Assembly (NCBI GenBank): GCA_963922455.1
Contig: CAWUIO010000081.1
Span: 1-30,978, forward strand
Source: CAWUIO01 sp963922455
GTDB lineage: Bacteria > Bacteroidota > Bacteroidia > Cytophagales > Microscillaceae
Length of the DNA: 30,978 nt
Reading direction: 5' to 3'
Shown here: positions 9,421 to 16,056 of the stretch, piece by piece
How the letters are laid out: each line of letters begins with the position of its first letter
Numbering within the stretch: position 1 is the stretch's first letter
Notes under the pieces: model-generated
Database searches by the model: none
Told to the model about the DNA's origin: nothing
Seen by the model: the letters and a program-made list of their open reading frames with translations, nothing else
Translations under genes and position numbers: made by a program

Positions 9421-9520
9421 GCCAAAAGCTGCGAGTTTGTCCACCCCATGACCGGCTACAAGCCCTGGGAACTCCTTAAATAATGTTAAGCTCCAGACTG
9501 TTCCGGGCCTAAGAGAATGA

Positions 9521-9651
9521 GGGGCTGCCCCCGCCCAATTACCTACCTGCCCTGAAGTAAATCAGTGCCGGGCGGGGTCGGGCTTTCGCTACTCGCTGCC
9601 TTTCCCCGCCGGGCCCATACGAGCTCAAACATGCCGCTCTATCCCTCAGCC
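9521..9651 (+). repeat. Structured intergenic repeat, copy A
   Basis: 131-bp copy of the five-member element. Outer helix GGCTG (5') / CAGCC (3'); hairpin CCCCGCCC (9529-9536) / GGGCGGGG (9570-9577) with a variable loop; then the conserved block TCGGGCTTTCGCTACTCG, a variable segment bounded by CTCG/CGAG, and GAGCTCAAACATGCCGCTC. It faces copy B across about 460 bp. Confidence 0.85.
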
Positions 9652-9656
9652 TTCTT

Positions 9657-9690
9657 GAGAGGAGAGAGGAGAGAAGCGAGAGGAGAGAAA
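9657..9690 (+). repeat. GAG heptanucleotide array next to copy A
   Basis: GAG recurs at exact 7-nt steps (9657, 9664, 9671, 9678, 9685) in purine-only sequence such as GAGAGGAGAGAGGA. It directly follows the 3' end of copy A. A weaker purine-rich patch lies at 9782-9815. Confidence 0.8.
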
Positions 9691-9923
9691 TTGGGGCTAT
9701 CTATGCCTCCGGCAGTCGCGAAGCTCCTGCTTCCTGACGTAATTCTATAGCTCCTGAGCAGGCCTTACTAGTCAGCTTTTTTAAGAGGAGAGATCAGGGA
9801 AGAGAGAGGAGAGATGTAAATAGTTTTAAGATTTCCTATAGGTATCCATATTAGAGGAAAGACATCGGCCAGTGGCCAAAGCATTTCCTTACGAGCCCTG
9901 AGGCCCGTGACTGCGGAGTCTTT

Positions 9924-10105
9924 AGTCCCGTATCCCAGTTCCCGGTTCCCTTCCGTTTCTGAGTTCTAGTCCCGTATCTCGGCTCTCGGTTCCCGGTTCC
10001 CTTCCGTTTCTGGGTTCTAGTCCCGCATCCCGGCTCTCGGTTCCCGGTTCCCTTCCGTTTCTGAGTGCTAGTCCCGTATCTCGGTTCCCGGTTTTCGGTT
10101 CCCTT
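9924..10105 (+). repeat. Tandem ~51-bp repeat built of CCC heptamers
   Basis: Four successive units begin with AGTCCCG at 9924, 9968, 10019 and 10070; the second and third are 51 nt, the first is shorter and the fourth is truncated. Each is made of steps such as CCCGTAT, CCCGGTT and CCCTTCC and ends in GTTTCTGAGTTCT or a close variant. No protein is supported here. Confidence 0.88.
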
Positions 10106-10109
10106 CTTC

Positions 10110-10238
10110 GGCTTAGGGATGGAACGGCCTGTTTGAGCTCGTGTTGGCCAAAGGGGAGAGGCAGCGAGTAGTGACAGCCCGGCCCGCGCTGCTACCCTTT
10201 TTCTGAGTACAAGCTACTTTCTAGCGCGGGTAAGCCCC
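10110..10238 (-). repeat. Structured intergenic repeat, copy B (inverted)
   Basis: 129 bp, read on the minus strand. Outer helix GGCTT/AAGCC, hairpin CCCGCGCT / AGCGCGGG (10223-10230 and 10183-10190 on the plus strand) and the blocks GGGCTGTCACTACTCG and GAGCTCAAACAGGCCGTTCC. Compared with copy A both helices differ in sequence but still pair. Confidence 0.85.
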
Positions 10239-10608
10239 AAAGTAAAAATTTCTATCCTGCTTAGGAAAGAGAAAGACATAATGAGAATATTGGAACCCCA
10301 TGTCATGAAAACGCGCTTTTTGAAGAATATCCTATGTACAGGCTAAAAAAGTACATTCTAGTACAAGCGTACATTTACGTGCCCATAATGGGCTAATTAC
10401 CGGATAGGCTGGGTTTTTTAGGGGGTTTAGGCTTTCTAAGGAGGTAAGTCTGAGGGCAGGTTTACGCATATAAGAGGGACTTATTGCCTCAAATACCCAA
10501 GTTTTTTTGCTAGCTATACCGGGTGTATTTAACCCCTGGAGCGGGGCCTAGAATCCTTGCCCAAGCGCATTCGTTATAGTAAAAATTGACTTCAACTTAC
10601 TAAGAACT
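10239..10608. other. Gene-free stretch, nothing firm
   Basis: No convincing coding sequence. It contains four GTACA words (10336, 10351, 10361, 10369) and a small palindrome GCCCATAATGGGC at 10381. The promoter of the small gene at 10609 should lie at its right end, but I see no clear TAnnTTTG box. Confidence 0.5.
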
Positions 10609-10860
10609 ATGCGTCGTATTATGGGTTATATTTGTTGCCGAGACTCCAAGCGTGGCCTCTCAAATCCCGTTTTATATTGGTTTGGGCAAGATGGTAACCT
10701 AGTGGAGAGCGTACTCCCAAAACAGCAAGAGGGTAGGTTTGAAATTGAAGTACCCAAAGAGGTACGTAAGATTTATATAGTAAATCAAGGGTATTCATCC
10801 CAAGAAATAAGCCTAGGGAGTATCAGCAACCAGGTTTTGGTCTATCTGCACAAAGTCTAA
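10609..10860 (+). CDS. Small beta-rich hypothetical protein
   Basis: 83 aa, no signal peptide or membrane segment. The pattern (PVLYWFGQDGNLV ... GRFEIEVPKEVRKIYIVNQGY ... NQVLVYLHKV) resembles the compact beta-sandwich of carboxypeptidase-regulatory-like domains, where a 'G.f.i.v ... v...Gy' run is typical, but here it stands alone. A strong hairpin follows the stop by 4 nt, so it is probably a real single-gene unit. Isolated between a repeat block and ispH. Function unknown; it could also be a relict of a larger exported protein. Confidence 0.6.
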   Translation: MRRIMGYICCRDSKRGLSNPVLYWFGQDGNLVESVLPKQQEGRFEIEVPKEVRKIYIVNQGYSSQEISLGSISNQVLVYLHKV

Positions 10861-10864
10861 AAAT

Positions 10865-10902
10865 AGCCTTTTTCTGCGGGCGGTCCCTAACAGAAAAAGG
10901 CT
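10865..10902. terminator. Terminator hairpin between the small ORF and ispH (possibly bidirectional)
   Basis: A perfect 12-bp stem, AGCCTTTTTCTG (10865-10876) with CAGAAAAAGGCT (10891-10902), and a 14-nt loop between two converging genes. The T-tract is inside the stem and only short Ts follow, so it is a probable rather than textbook terminator. Confidence 0.65.
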
Positions 10903-10933
10903 TTGTATAGAGAAGTAGGTTTACAATGTTTTC

Positions 10934-11779
10934 TTACCAAGTGAGCAGCTCTTCCCGGACTTTTTCCATCAACCACATGGGGGTAGAAGTTGCTCCACAC
11001 ACTCCAACGGTATCGCCGTCTTGAAACCACTCAGGTTTTAACTCTTCTACCTTGGATATGAAAAAAGTGTTGGGGTTTACCTCACGGCACACATTAAAAA
11101 GCACCTTTCCATTAGAAGATTTGGTACCGGCCACAAAGACTACTTTATCAAAATTGGTAGCAAAGTTGCGCAATTCCTTGTCCCGGTTGGATACTTGTCG
11201 GCAAATGGTATCATTGGCCGAAACGGTTTTGCCAGAGGCTTCCAATACAGATTTTATCTCGTAAAATTTTTCCGTACTCTTCGTGGTTTGGCTGTAAAGG
11301 GTAATATTTTCTGGGAGATTTTCGGTATCCAGTTCATTGATATCCTGGAAGACAACGGCATTGTTGTTGGTTTGCCCCAGCAGGCCTTTTACTTCGGCGT
11401 GTCCCGGTTTTCCATAGATATAAATGGCTTCATCTTTATCGTAGGAGTTTTTGATGCGGTTTTGCAGCTTCAAAACGACTGGACAGGAAGCATCGATCAA
11501 TTCCAGGTTGTTATTGAGGGCAATTTGATAGGTAGAAGGGGGTTCGCCGTGGGCTCGGATAAGGACTTTTTGATCACGAATGGTATCTAAATCTTCGTGA
11601 TTTATAATTTTGAGTCCCTTATCTTCCAAGCGTTTGACTTCTTCATCATTGTGTACGATGTCTCCAAGACAGAATAAGGATTCTTGTTCTCGTAAGATGT
11701 CTTCGGCCATTTCAATCGCATAGACAACACCGAAACAAAAACCCGAGTTTGTGTCGATGGTAACTTGAAGATCTAGCAT
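10934..11779 (-). CDS. ispH: 4-hydroxy-3-methylbut-2-enyl diphosphate reductase (IspH/LytB)
   Basis: Last enzyme of the MEP isoprenoid pathway: a [4Fe-4S] enzyme converting HMBPP to IPP and DMAPP. 281 aa, normal length. The three cluster cysteines are Cys15 (NSGFCFGV), Cys99 (DASCPVV) and Cys193 (NDTICRQVSNR); the substrate-binding histidines are visible in IVHN (His43), RAHG (His77) and GKPGHAEV (His127, with Glu129), and the C-terminal GATSTP loop is present. The TICRQVSNR form is common in Bacteroidota. Single gene with its own upstream gap of about 100 bp; its promoter is not obvious. Confidence 0.97.
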   Translation of the reverse strand: MLDLQVTIDTNSGFCFGVVYAIEMAEDILREQESLFCLGDIVHNDEEVKRLEDKGLKIINHEDLDTIRDQKVLIRAHGEPPSTYQIALNNNLELIDASCPVVLKLQNRIKNSYDKDEAIYIYGKPGHAEVKGLLGQTNNNAVVFQDINELDTENLPENITLYSQTTKSTEKFYEIKSVLEASGKTVSANDTICRQVSNRDKELRNFATNFDKVVFVAGTKSSNGKVLFNVCREVNPNTFFISKVEELKPEWFQDGDTVGVCGATSTPMWLMEKVREELLTW

Positions 11780-11881
11780 AATAATTTACAGGCTTAATAG
11801 TCTGGATCCCAATTTAGGGCTTGTTGCGTCAAAAAAAATGAATGCTAATCTATAAACAAAACCCCAGGTCAGATAAAAAGT

Positions 11882-12340
11882 TCAATCCTCCAAAAAATCC
11901 ACTAAAATCTTGGTTTCGCTATCATTACAGGTCTTGCTATCGAGCAAAAAACGGGCGATGACTGTTTTCATTTCTGGGTTGACCGGACTTTCTTGAATTA
12001 CTTGAACAATCTTGGCCCGGTCTTCTCGTAGGTGGGCATTTAAGCCCAAGAGGGAAGGCGTATTAAGCTCTATAGCAAAGCGTAAAAAGCGAAGCTCAGG
12101 ATTTTCTGAATCCAAACGGATGGCTTGGCTCAACAAGGTAGCCGCTTTTTGGATGTAGTTGAGTTTATAGAAAGGGTTGAGGGTATGATTGGCCCGCATG
12201 GCCCAGGCGGCACCTCGGTAGCCTTGTACAATAGGGGGGGGCGGTTCCGGGCTTTTATCTAATTCTTGGAACAGCAATTCGGTACTTTTGGATCCTAGCG
12301 AAGCTTTGGAAAAGAGGGTGCGGATTTGGGTAAGGTCCAT
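11882..12340 (-). CDS. Hypothetical helical (TPR-like) protein
   Basis: 152 aa, soluble, mostly alpha-helical. The middle (KAATLLSQAIRLDSENPELRFLRFAIE) has the spacing of a tetratricopeptide unit, but only one repeat is readable, so a full TPR fold is a guess. A Pro-rich stretch (EPPPPI) lies near residue 33. ATG start at 12340. It sits between the phasin-like gene and ispH in the same orientation, with a terminator from the phasin gene in between, so it is probably transcribed alone. Function unknown. Confidence 0.75.
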   Translation of the reverse strand: MDLTQIRTLFSKASLGSKSTELLFQELDKSPEPPPPIVQGYRGAAWAMRANHTLNPFYKLNYIQKAATLLSQAIRLDSENPELRFLRFAIELNTPSLLGLNAHLREDRAKIVQVIQESPVNPEMKTVIARFLLDSKTCNDSETKILVDFLED

Positions 12341-12419
12341 GGGCTTTAAATTTGTGATGGAACCAACAGGCTAAACAATAAATAGCAGAATCTCAAAAGT
12401 AAAGCAAATCCGGTTTTCC

Positions 12420-12449
12420 AAAAAAAAGAATGCCCCGGCTGGGGCATTC
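12420..12449 (-). terminator. Rho-independent terminator of the phasin-like gene
   Basis: Perfect 9-bp stem GAATGCCCC / GGGGCATTC (12428-12436 and 12441-12449) with a 4-nt loop; on the minus strand it is followed by eight Ts (A-run 12420-12427). It lies 22 nt after the stop at 12472. Confidence 0.92.
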
Positions 12450-12471
12450 AAGAGAGAAAAAACCTAAAAAA

Positions 12472-13026
12472 TTACTTAGCAGGCTTAGACATTTCCAAAA
12501 CCTTCTTGTTTAAGTCTTTGGCGTACTCTTGAGTGAATACTTCATTTGGCTTGCTGAATCCTTCACTTACCAAAGTAGAAAATTCTTTCATGTTGTCTTG
12601 CATCTTCTGTACATTGGCGTTCAAGATAGTGTTCAACTCTTGAGCATCTTTGGCCTTTACCATATTACGTAGGGCAAGAAACCACTCTTTTCCAAGTTCT
12701 TGCTGAGCGGCAAGGGTTTCTTTTACCATTTCAGGAGCACTGTCAAACTGAACTTGCTTCTTGAAAGATTCCATGGACGTTTCTAAAGTTTCTTGTTGCT
12801 TTTCCAAGAACTCATTTACAAACTCACGAGACTTTTCTACCATCTCGTTACCTTTAAATTGCTCGAGCATGTTGGAGTTGCCCATGAATCCTTCCATGAA
12901 TTTGTTCTGGGTCTCAAGCATGATATCAAATGCGCTTTTATTTTCCATTTTTTTATTTGATGATTTGGTTTGGGAAGATTTTGTAGCTTTAGTTTCTTTA
13001 GCTTCAGCTGTTTTTGTATTTTTCAT
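12472..13026 (-). CDS. Phasin-like protein
   Basis: 184 aa from the ATG at 13026 (a TTG 30 nt upstream is in frame but less likely). A Lys/Thr/Ser/Ala-rich N terminus of about 30 residues, then an amphipathic helical core: FMEGFMGNSNMLEQF, EFLEKQQETLETSMESFKKQ and KEWFLALRNMVKAKDAQELN. This is the look of phasins, which coat polyhydroxyalkanoate granules. Related proteins also occur in Bacteroidota without known PHA use, and no PHA genes are in this window. It may instead be a general helical or surface-stress protein. It has a strong terminator and its own 5' region, suggesting an abundant single-gene transcript. Confidence 0.72.
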   Translation of the reverse strand: MKNTKTAEAKETKATKSSQTKSSNKKMENKSAFDIMLETQNKFMEGFMGNSNMLEQFKGNEMVEKSREFVNEFLEKQQETLETSMESFKKQVQFDSAPEMVKETLAAQQELGKEWFLALRNMVKAKDAQELNTILNANVQKMQDNMKEFSTLVSEGFSKPNEVFTQEYAKDLNKKVLEMSKPAK

Positions 13027-13304
13027 AGTGATTTCTTGTTTTGTTTCCTTCTTCAAAAGTAGAGAACTAATTGTGAAGAGTTTAATTTTTTTCAGGAAAA
13101 AAAATGAAAAACTAGCCTATTTTTGGATGGATTGATAAAATTTAGATTAAGTATTGTACTTTTTTTATTTAACAGTATAAAAGCGGAAATTCGCTGGTTT
13201 TTTAATAATTGTATAATTTTAATATTTTTCTTTCAATTGATAAGTTCTAAAAGTGAGTTTATCGATAGGCTACCCCCTTGGCAGGACGAAGAGTTTGCCC
13301 ATAC

Positions 13305-13336
13305 TTTGTACAATTGACAAAAAATGCCTAAATTTG
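13305..13336 (+). promoter_or_regulatory. rpsT: rpsT promoter, Bacteroidota -33/-7 type
   Basis: TTTG at 13305-13308, 20 nt, then TAAATTTG at 13329-13336, a full match to TAnnTTTG. Transcription would begin near 13343, about 30 nt before the rpsT ATG. This also shows that the in-frame ATG at 13324 lies within the promoter and is not the start. Confidence 0.75.
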
Positions 13337-13374
13337 CGCTCCAAATAAAATTTCATGTCGCTCTAAATTATTCT

Positions 13375-13626
13375 ATGGCAAATCATAAATCGGCAATTAA
13401 GCGAATTCGGGCCAATGAGCGCAAGCGCCTCCGAAATCGGTATCAATTAAAAACCACGCGTACGTTTATTAAGAAACTTCGCCAAACCACAGAAAAGCCC
13501 GTAGCTCAGGAACTCTTAAAGAAGGTAAGTGCGATGTTGGATCGCTTAGCCCGTAAAAACGTGATCCATAAGAACAATGCTGCCAACAATAAGTCCAAAT
13601 TGACCAAATACGTCAATAGCCTGTAA
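13375..13626 (+). CDS. rpsT: 30S ribosomal protein S20
   Basis: 83 aa, basic, beginning MANHKSAIKRIRANERKRLR, the canonical S20 N terminus, and ending in KNVIHKNNAANNKSKLTKYV. It binds 16S rRNA and supports small-subunit assembly. The start was set by homology to the family motif; an upstream in-frame ATG would add 17 foreign residues. It has a good promoter upstream and a hairpin terminator 20 nt downstream, so it is a single-gene unit, as is usual for rpsT. Confidence 0.98.
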   Translation: MANHKSAIKRIRANERKRLRNRYQLKTTRTFIKKLRQTTEKPVAQELLKKVSAMLDRLARKNVIHKNNAANNKSKLTKYVNSL

Positions 13627-13645
13627 GGTATCCCCTCCGGGATTT

Positions 13646-13677
13646 AAAAAGTCATGCATTCGTGTATGACTTTTTTT
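13646..13677 (+). terminator. rpsT: Rho-independent terminator of rpsT
   Basis: Stem AAAAAGTCAT / ATGACTTTTT extended by GCA/TGT pairs to a TTCG tetraloop (13659-13662), followed by further Ts. It ends just before the MITE-like element. Confidence 0.93.
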
Positions 13678-13697
13678 CTTTTGCTCAAGACCTATTC

Positions 13698-13872
13698 AGA
13701 AACTGTTTAAGTTTAGTTTTTGTCGGCGAAAAGGGTCAGTTTTGGGTTCTGATGAAATCAAATTGGGAGCGCATAGCAGCGCTATGGGCGATAAATTTGA
13801 TGAAATAAGGTTCCCGTTTTCCATTTTAAAATGGCCCTTTGTAGGCCATATAATTAAATTTAAACAGTTTCT
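13698..13872. mobile_element. MITE-like element, 175 bp, terminal inverted repeats
   Basis: Terminal inverted repeats AGAAACTGTTTAAGTTTA (left) and TAAATTTAAACAGTTTCT (right) with one mismatch. The centre folds on itself: ATCAAATT ... CATAGC-AGC-GCTATG ... AATTTGAT (13757-13801). It has no transposase and no open frame worth keeping. A second right end lies at 1-51. No clear target-site duplication is visible (left flank CCTATTC, right flank CAAACAA). Its right end is 8 bp before the radC ATG, so it must form the radC leader and possibly the promoter. The parent transposon family cannot be named from sequence. Confidence 0.8.
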
Positions 13873-13880
13873 CAAACAAC

Positions 13881-14597
13881 ATGCAAGAATCAAATCAACC
13901 AAGCTATCGCCTGGCCCGCAACATTAAGAGCTGGGCCGAAGAAGACCGACCCCGGGAAAAATTAATTTTAAAGGGAAAACACGTCTTATCCGATGCCGAA
14001 CTAATTGCCATCCTGATTGGCTCGGGCACTCCTTCCATCAGTGCCGTAGACCTGGCCAAAGAAATCCTTGCCTCCGTAGACCATAAACTCCACGCCCTGG
14101 CCCAGTTGAGTCTCAAAGACCTCCAAAAGTTTAAAGGAATCGGAGAGGCCAAGGCCATAAGCATTGTCTCGGCATTGGAGCTGGGAAGACGGCGCAAAGA
14201 ACAAGACCCGCCCAAAAGTGTTCAAATACAAGGCTCCGAAGATGTGTACGATCTCATGAAACCCGACTTACTCGATTTGCCCCACGAGGAGTTTTGGATT
14301 ATCCTCCTCAAGCGCAACAACCGGGTTATCCGCAAAAAGCAAATCAGCATAGGGGGGATTTCGGGCACAGTTGCCGATCCTAAAAAGATTTTTCGAGTGG
14401 CGGTAGAAGAGTCGGCCAGCGGAATGATTTTGGTACACAACCACCCATCGGGTAACCTAAAACCGAGTCAGGCCGATCACGAAATGACCGATCGCTTGGT
14501 AGCGGGAGGGCGTTTTTTAGATTTACCGGTCCTCGATCACTTGATCTTCTGTAATGATGGTTATTTTAGCTTTGCGGATAATGGTTTGATCCGTTAA
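13881..14597 (+). CDS. radC: RadC / JAB-domain family protein
   Basis: 238 aa, full length. An N-terminal UPF0758 part (KSWAEEDRPREKLILKG ... LSDAELIAILIGSG), a helix-hairpin-helix (LQKFKGIGEAKAISIVSALE, about 86-105), and a C-terminal MPN/JAB metalloprotease-like domain with HNHPSGNLKPSQADHEMT carrying the His-x-His and downstream Asp zinc ligands. Named for DNA repair, but its real role is unsettled; relatives occur widely as housekeeping genes and on mobile elements. The whole leader has been replaced by the MITE-like element, so expression may depend on that element or on read-through from rpsT. Confidence 0.93.
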   Translation: MQESNQPSYRLARNIKSWAEEDRPREKLILKGKHVLSDAELIAILIGSGTPSISAVDLAKEILASVDHKLHALAQLSLKDLQKFKGIGEAKAISIVSALELGRRRKEQDPPKSVQIQGSEDVYDLMKPDLLDLPHEEFWIILLKRNNRVIRKKQISIGGISGTVADPKKIFRVAVEESASGMILVHNHPSGNLKPSQADHEMTDRLVAGGRFLDLPVLDHLIFCNDGYFSFADNGLIR

Positions 14598-14654
14598 ATT
14601 TAGTAGGATTGCCAGAGGGCGCGAGTCCTCGTATTTTTCTCCAAAACTACGCTT

Positions 14655-15293
14655 ATGTTTTCCAATCGCAGACTCCCGCTTATTCTTCTAGTGGTCTTAT
14701 TGTCCCTGATCATCTGGTATAGCTTACCCAATTCGCACCCCGACCACGTTTCGGACGATTATCCGGCCGAGATCTTGCAAGCGCGGGCTCAAAAAAATGC
14801 CACGTTTCAAGACGAAGAGGACTCGCCCCTCAAAGACCCGGCAAGTTTTGATAGCCTGAGCTACTATCCCATCAACCCAGAGTTTCAGGTGAGGGCACGT
14901 TTGGACTATATTCGTCCGGCCCGTAAAGTGAAGGTTCCCAATAGCCAGGGAAGCGAAGAAGAATATTTGAAATACGCCCGGGCCTATTTTAAGTTAAACG
15001 GCAAGGAGGTCAAGCTGCTGATGCTCCGGAAGTCCAAGGAAGCACCTCAGTTATTTTTGGCCTTTACCGACGAAACCAGCGGAGGCGATACCTACGGGGG
15101 AGGCCGCTACCTGGACATTCCCTACCAAAAAGGCCAAATCTACGCCATTTTGGATTTTAACCAGGCCTATCACCCCTATTGCCTCTACAATGAAGATTAT
15201 GTTTGCCCCATACCCCCCCGCGAAAACCACATCCAAGCCCGCATAGAAGCCGGAGAGCGTATAGATGCCCAAAACCCGGTCTATCAGCATTGA
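14655..15293 (+). CDS. DUF1684-domain protein, membrane-anchored
   Basis: 212 aa. One N-terminal hydrophobic helix (about 7-24, RLPLILLVVLLSLIIW) serves as an uncleaved anchor or signal. The DUF1684 signature is in the C-terminal half: FTDETSGGDTYGGGRYLDI, ILDFNQAYHPYC, CPIPPRENHIQARIEAGER. The family is widespread in Bacteroidota and Actinobacteria; its function is not known. It lies 57 nt downstream of radC in the same direction and may be cotranscribed. Copy C of the structured repeat starts 35 nt after its stop. Confidence 0.87.
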   Translation: MFSNRRLPLILLVVLLSLIIWYSLPNSHPDHVSDDYPAEILQARAQKNATFQDEEDSPLKDPASFDSLSYYPINPEFQVRARLDYIRPARKVKVPNSQGSEEEYLKYARAYFKLNGKEVKLLMLRKSKEAPQLFLAFTDETSGGDTYGGGRYLDIPYQKGQIYAILDFNQAYHPYCLYNEDYVCPIPPRENHIQARIEAGERIDAQNPVYQH

Positions 15294-15328
15294 ATGCCTG
15301 CGCTTACTCACCTAAGTACTACGATTTT

Positions 15329-15458
15329 GGAGCTTCCCCGCGCTCAAGAAGTTAGGGCCAAAGAGCTCCTTCCTGCCGGCGCGGGTCGGGCTCTCGCTAC
15401 TCGCTGGCCCACGCGAAGACCAGCGGCGAGCTCAAACAGGCCGCTCCATCCCTAAGCC
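15329..15458 (+). repeat. Structured intergenic repeat, copy C
   Basis: 130 bp. Outer helix GCTT/AAGC, hairpin CCCGCGC/GCGCGGG, conserved block TCGGGCTCTCGCTACTCG, then CTCGCTGG...CCAGCGGCGAG (an extended third helix in this copy) and GAGCTCAAACAGGCCGCTCC. It faces copy D. Confidence 0.87.
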
Positions 15459-15463
15459 ATCTT

Positions 15464-15540
15464 GGGAGCCGGGAACCGAGAATCGGGAGCCGGGACGAGA
15501 GGAGAGAGGAGAGAGGAGAGAAGCGGGAGGAGAGAAGGAA
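15464..15540 (+). repeat. GRG heptanucleotide array, left arm
   Basis: GGG or GAG recurs every 7 nt at 15464, 15471, 15478, 15485, 15492, 15499, 15506, 15513 and 15527 (GAA at 15520 and 15534). Units pass without phase shift from GGGAGCC types to GAGAGGA types. Confidence 0.85.
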
Positions 15541-15544
15541 GGGC

Positions 15545-15749
15545 TTCGACCCTTGCTAGTGCGCGTTTCCAGCTTTGCCCAGGGGTAAAAGCCCACGCGT
15601 GCTGGGGGGGCTTATTCGAAAGTTACAAACTTCCCTCATATTGCCCACATTTGCGCCTAGCGGCTAAATTTGCGGGTGGTATTGTCCCGAATCCCGTTTC
15701 CCGTCTCCAAGCATACTCGTGTAGGGCATAACAAATACCGGAAAGGTGG
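15545..15749. other. Gene-free centre of the second repeat block
   Basis: About 200 bp between the two heptamer arms. No supported gene; short frames here are by-products of the repeats. A small group of CCC heptamers (TCCCGAATCCCGTTTCCCG) lies near 15690-15707. Confidence 0.5.
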
Positions 15750-15770
15750 GGCCGCAAAGAATTTGCGGCC
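15750..15770. repeat. Perfect hairpin GGCCGCAAA-GAA-TTTGCGGCC
   Basis: Nine-base inverted repeat with a 3-nt loop, just before the CCC heptamer array. It lacks a T-run, so it is not a typical terminator; it is more like a REP-type palindrome. Confidence 0.75.
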
Positions 15771-15785
15771 GAGCAAAGATGTAGT

Positions 15786-15907
15786 CCCGGTTCCCGCATC
15801 CCGGTTCCCGCATCCCGTTTCCCGTTTCCCGTTTCCCGGTTCCCGTTTCCCGGTTCCCGCATCCCGGTTCCCAATTCTCTCCTCTCGCTTCTCTGCTCTC
15901 TCCTCTC
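15786..15907 (+). repeat. CYC heptanucleotide array, right arm (18 units)
   Basis: C[C/T]C occurs at every seventh base from 15786 to 15905 without a slip: 13 CCC units (CCCGGTT, CCCGCAT, CCCGTTT) and then five CTC units. The opposite strand is GGG-rich with 4-nt spacers, so it could form G-quadruplexes. It leads into copy D. Confidence 0.92.
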
Positions 15908-15912
15908 AAGAA

Positions 15913-16045
15913 GGCTGAGGGATAGAGCGGCCTGTTTGAGCTCGTGAAGGCCTGGTGGGTAGAGGCAGCGAGTAGCGAAAGCCCGACCCCGCCCGGCACC
16001 AAGGTATATGGTGGGGCACCCTCTCCATAAGGCGGGGGCAGCCCC
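15913..16045 (-). repeat. Structured intergenic repeat, copy D (inverted)
   Basis: 133 bp read on the minus strand. Outer helix GGCTG/CAGCC, hairpin CCCCGCC/GGCGGGG with a loop of about 40 nt unlike the other copies, blocks TCGGGCTTTCGCTACTCG and GAGCTCAAACAGGCCGCTC. Its 5' end is 11 nt after the yaaA stop, so a yaaA transcript would carry it as its 3' end. Confidence 0.87.
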
Positions 16046-16056
16046 TAAACGGCCTT

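Noticed and set aside
9521..9651. Copy A as a tRNA or riboswitch
   Set aside because: No cloverleaf, TPsiC motif or CCA end, and no riboswitch core I can recognise; kept as a repeat with RNA-like covariation.
9565..9750. 61-codon frame across copy A and its GAG array
   Set aside because: It follows the repeat sequence and contains only repeat-derived residues (ERREARGEK).
10107..10240. Inverted pair A/B as ends of one insertion sequence
   Set aside because: No transposase lies between them and copies also occur singly (E), so the single arm, not the pair, is the basic unit.
13123..13317. 64-codon plus-strand frame before rpsT
   Set aside because: AT-rich intergenic sequence that contains the rpsT promoter; no family pattern.
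13324..13374. Longer rpsT start adding 17 residues
   Set aside because: The extra residues are not S20-like and the promoter -7 box overlaps the upstream ATG.
13696..13902. 68-codon minus-strand frame
   Set aside because: It lies within the MITE-like element and runs into radC; no protein features.
15464..15907. CRISPR array
   Set aside because: The units are 7 nt, without 25-40 nt repeats alternating with unique spacers, and no cas genes are present.
15462..16002. Several open frames rich in Arg/Glu/Gly/Phe/Pro on both strands inside the second repeat block
   Set aside because: They are read-outs of the 7-nt arrays and structured repeats in all frames, with no family similarity and no independent gene signals.
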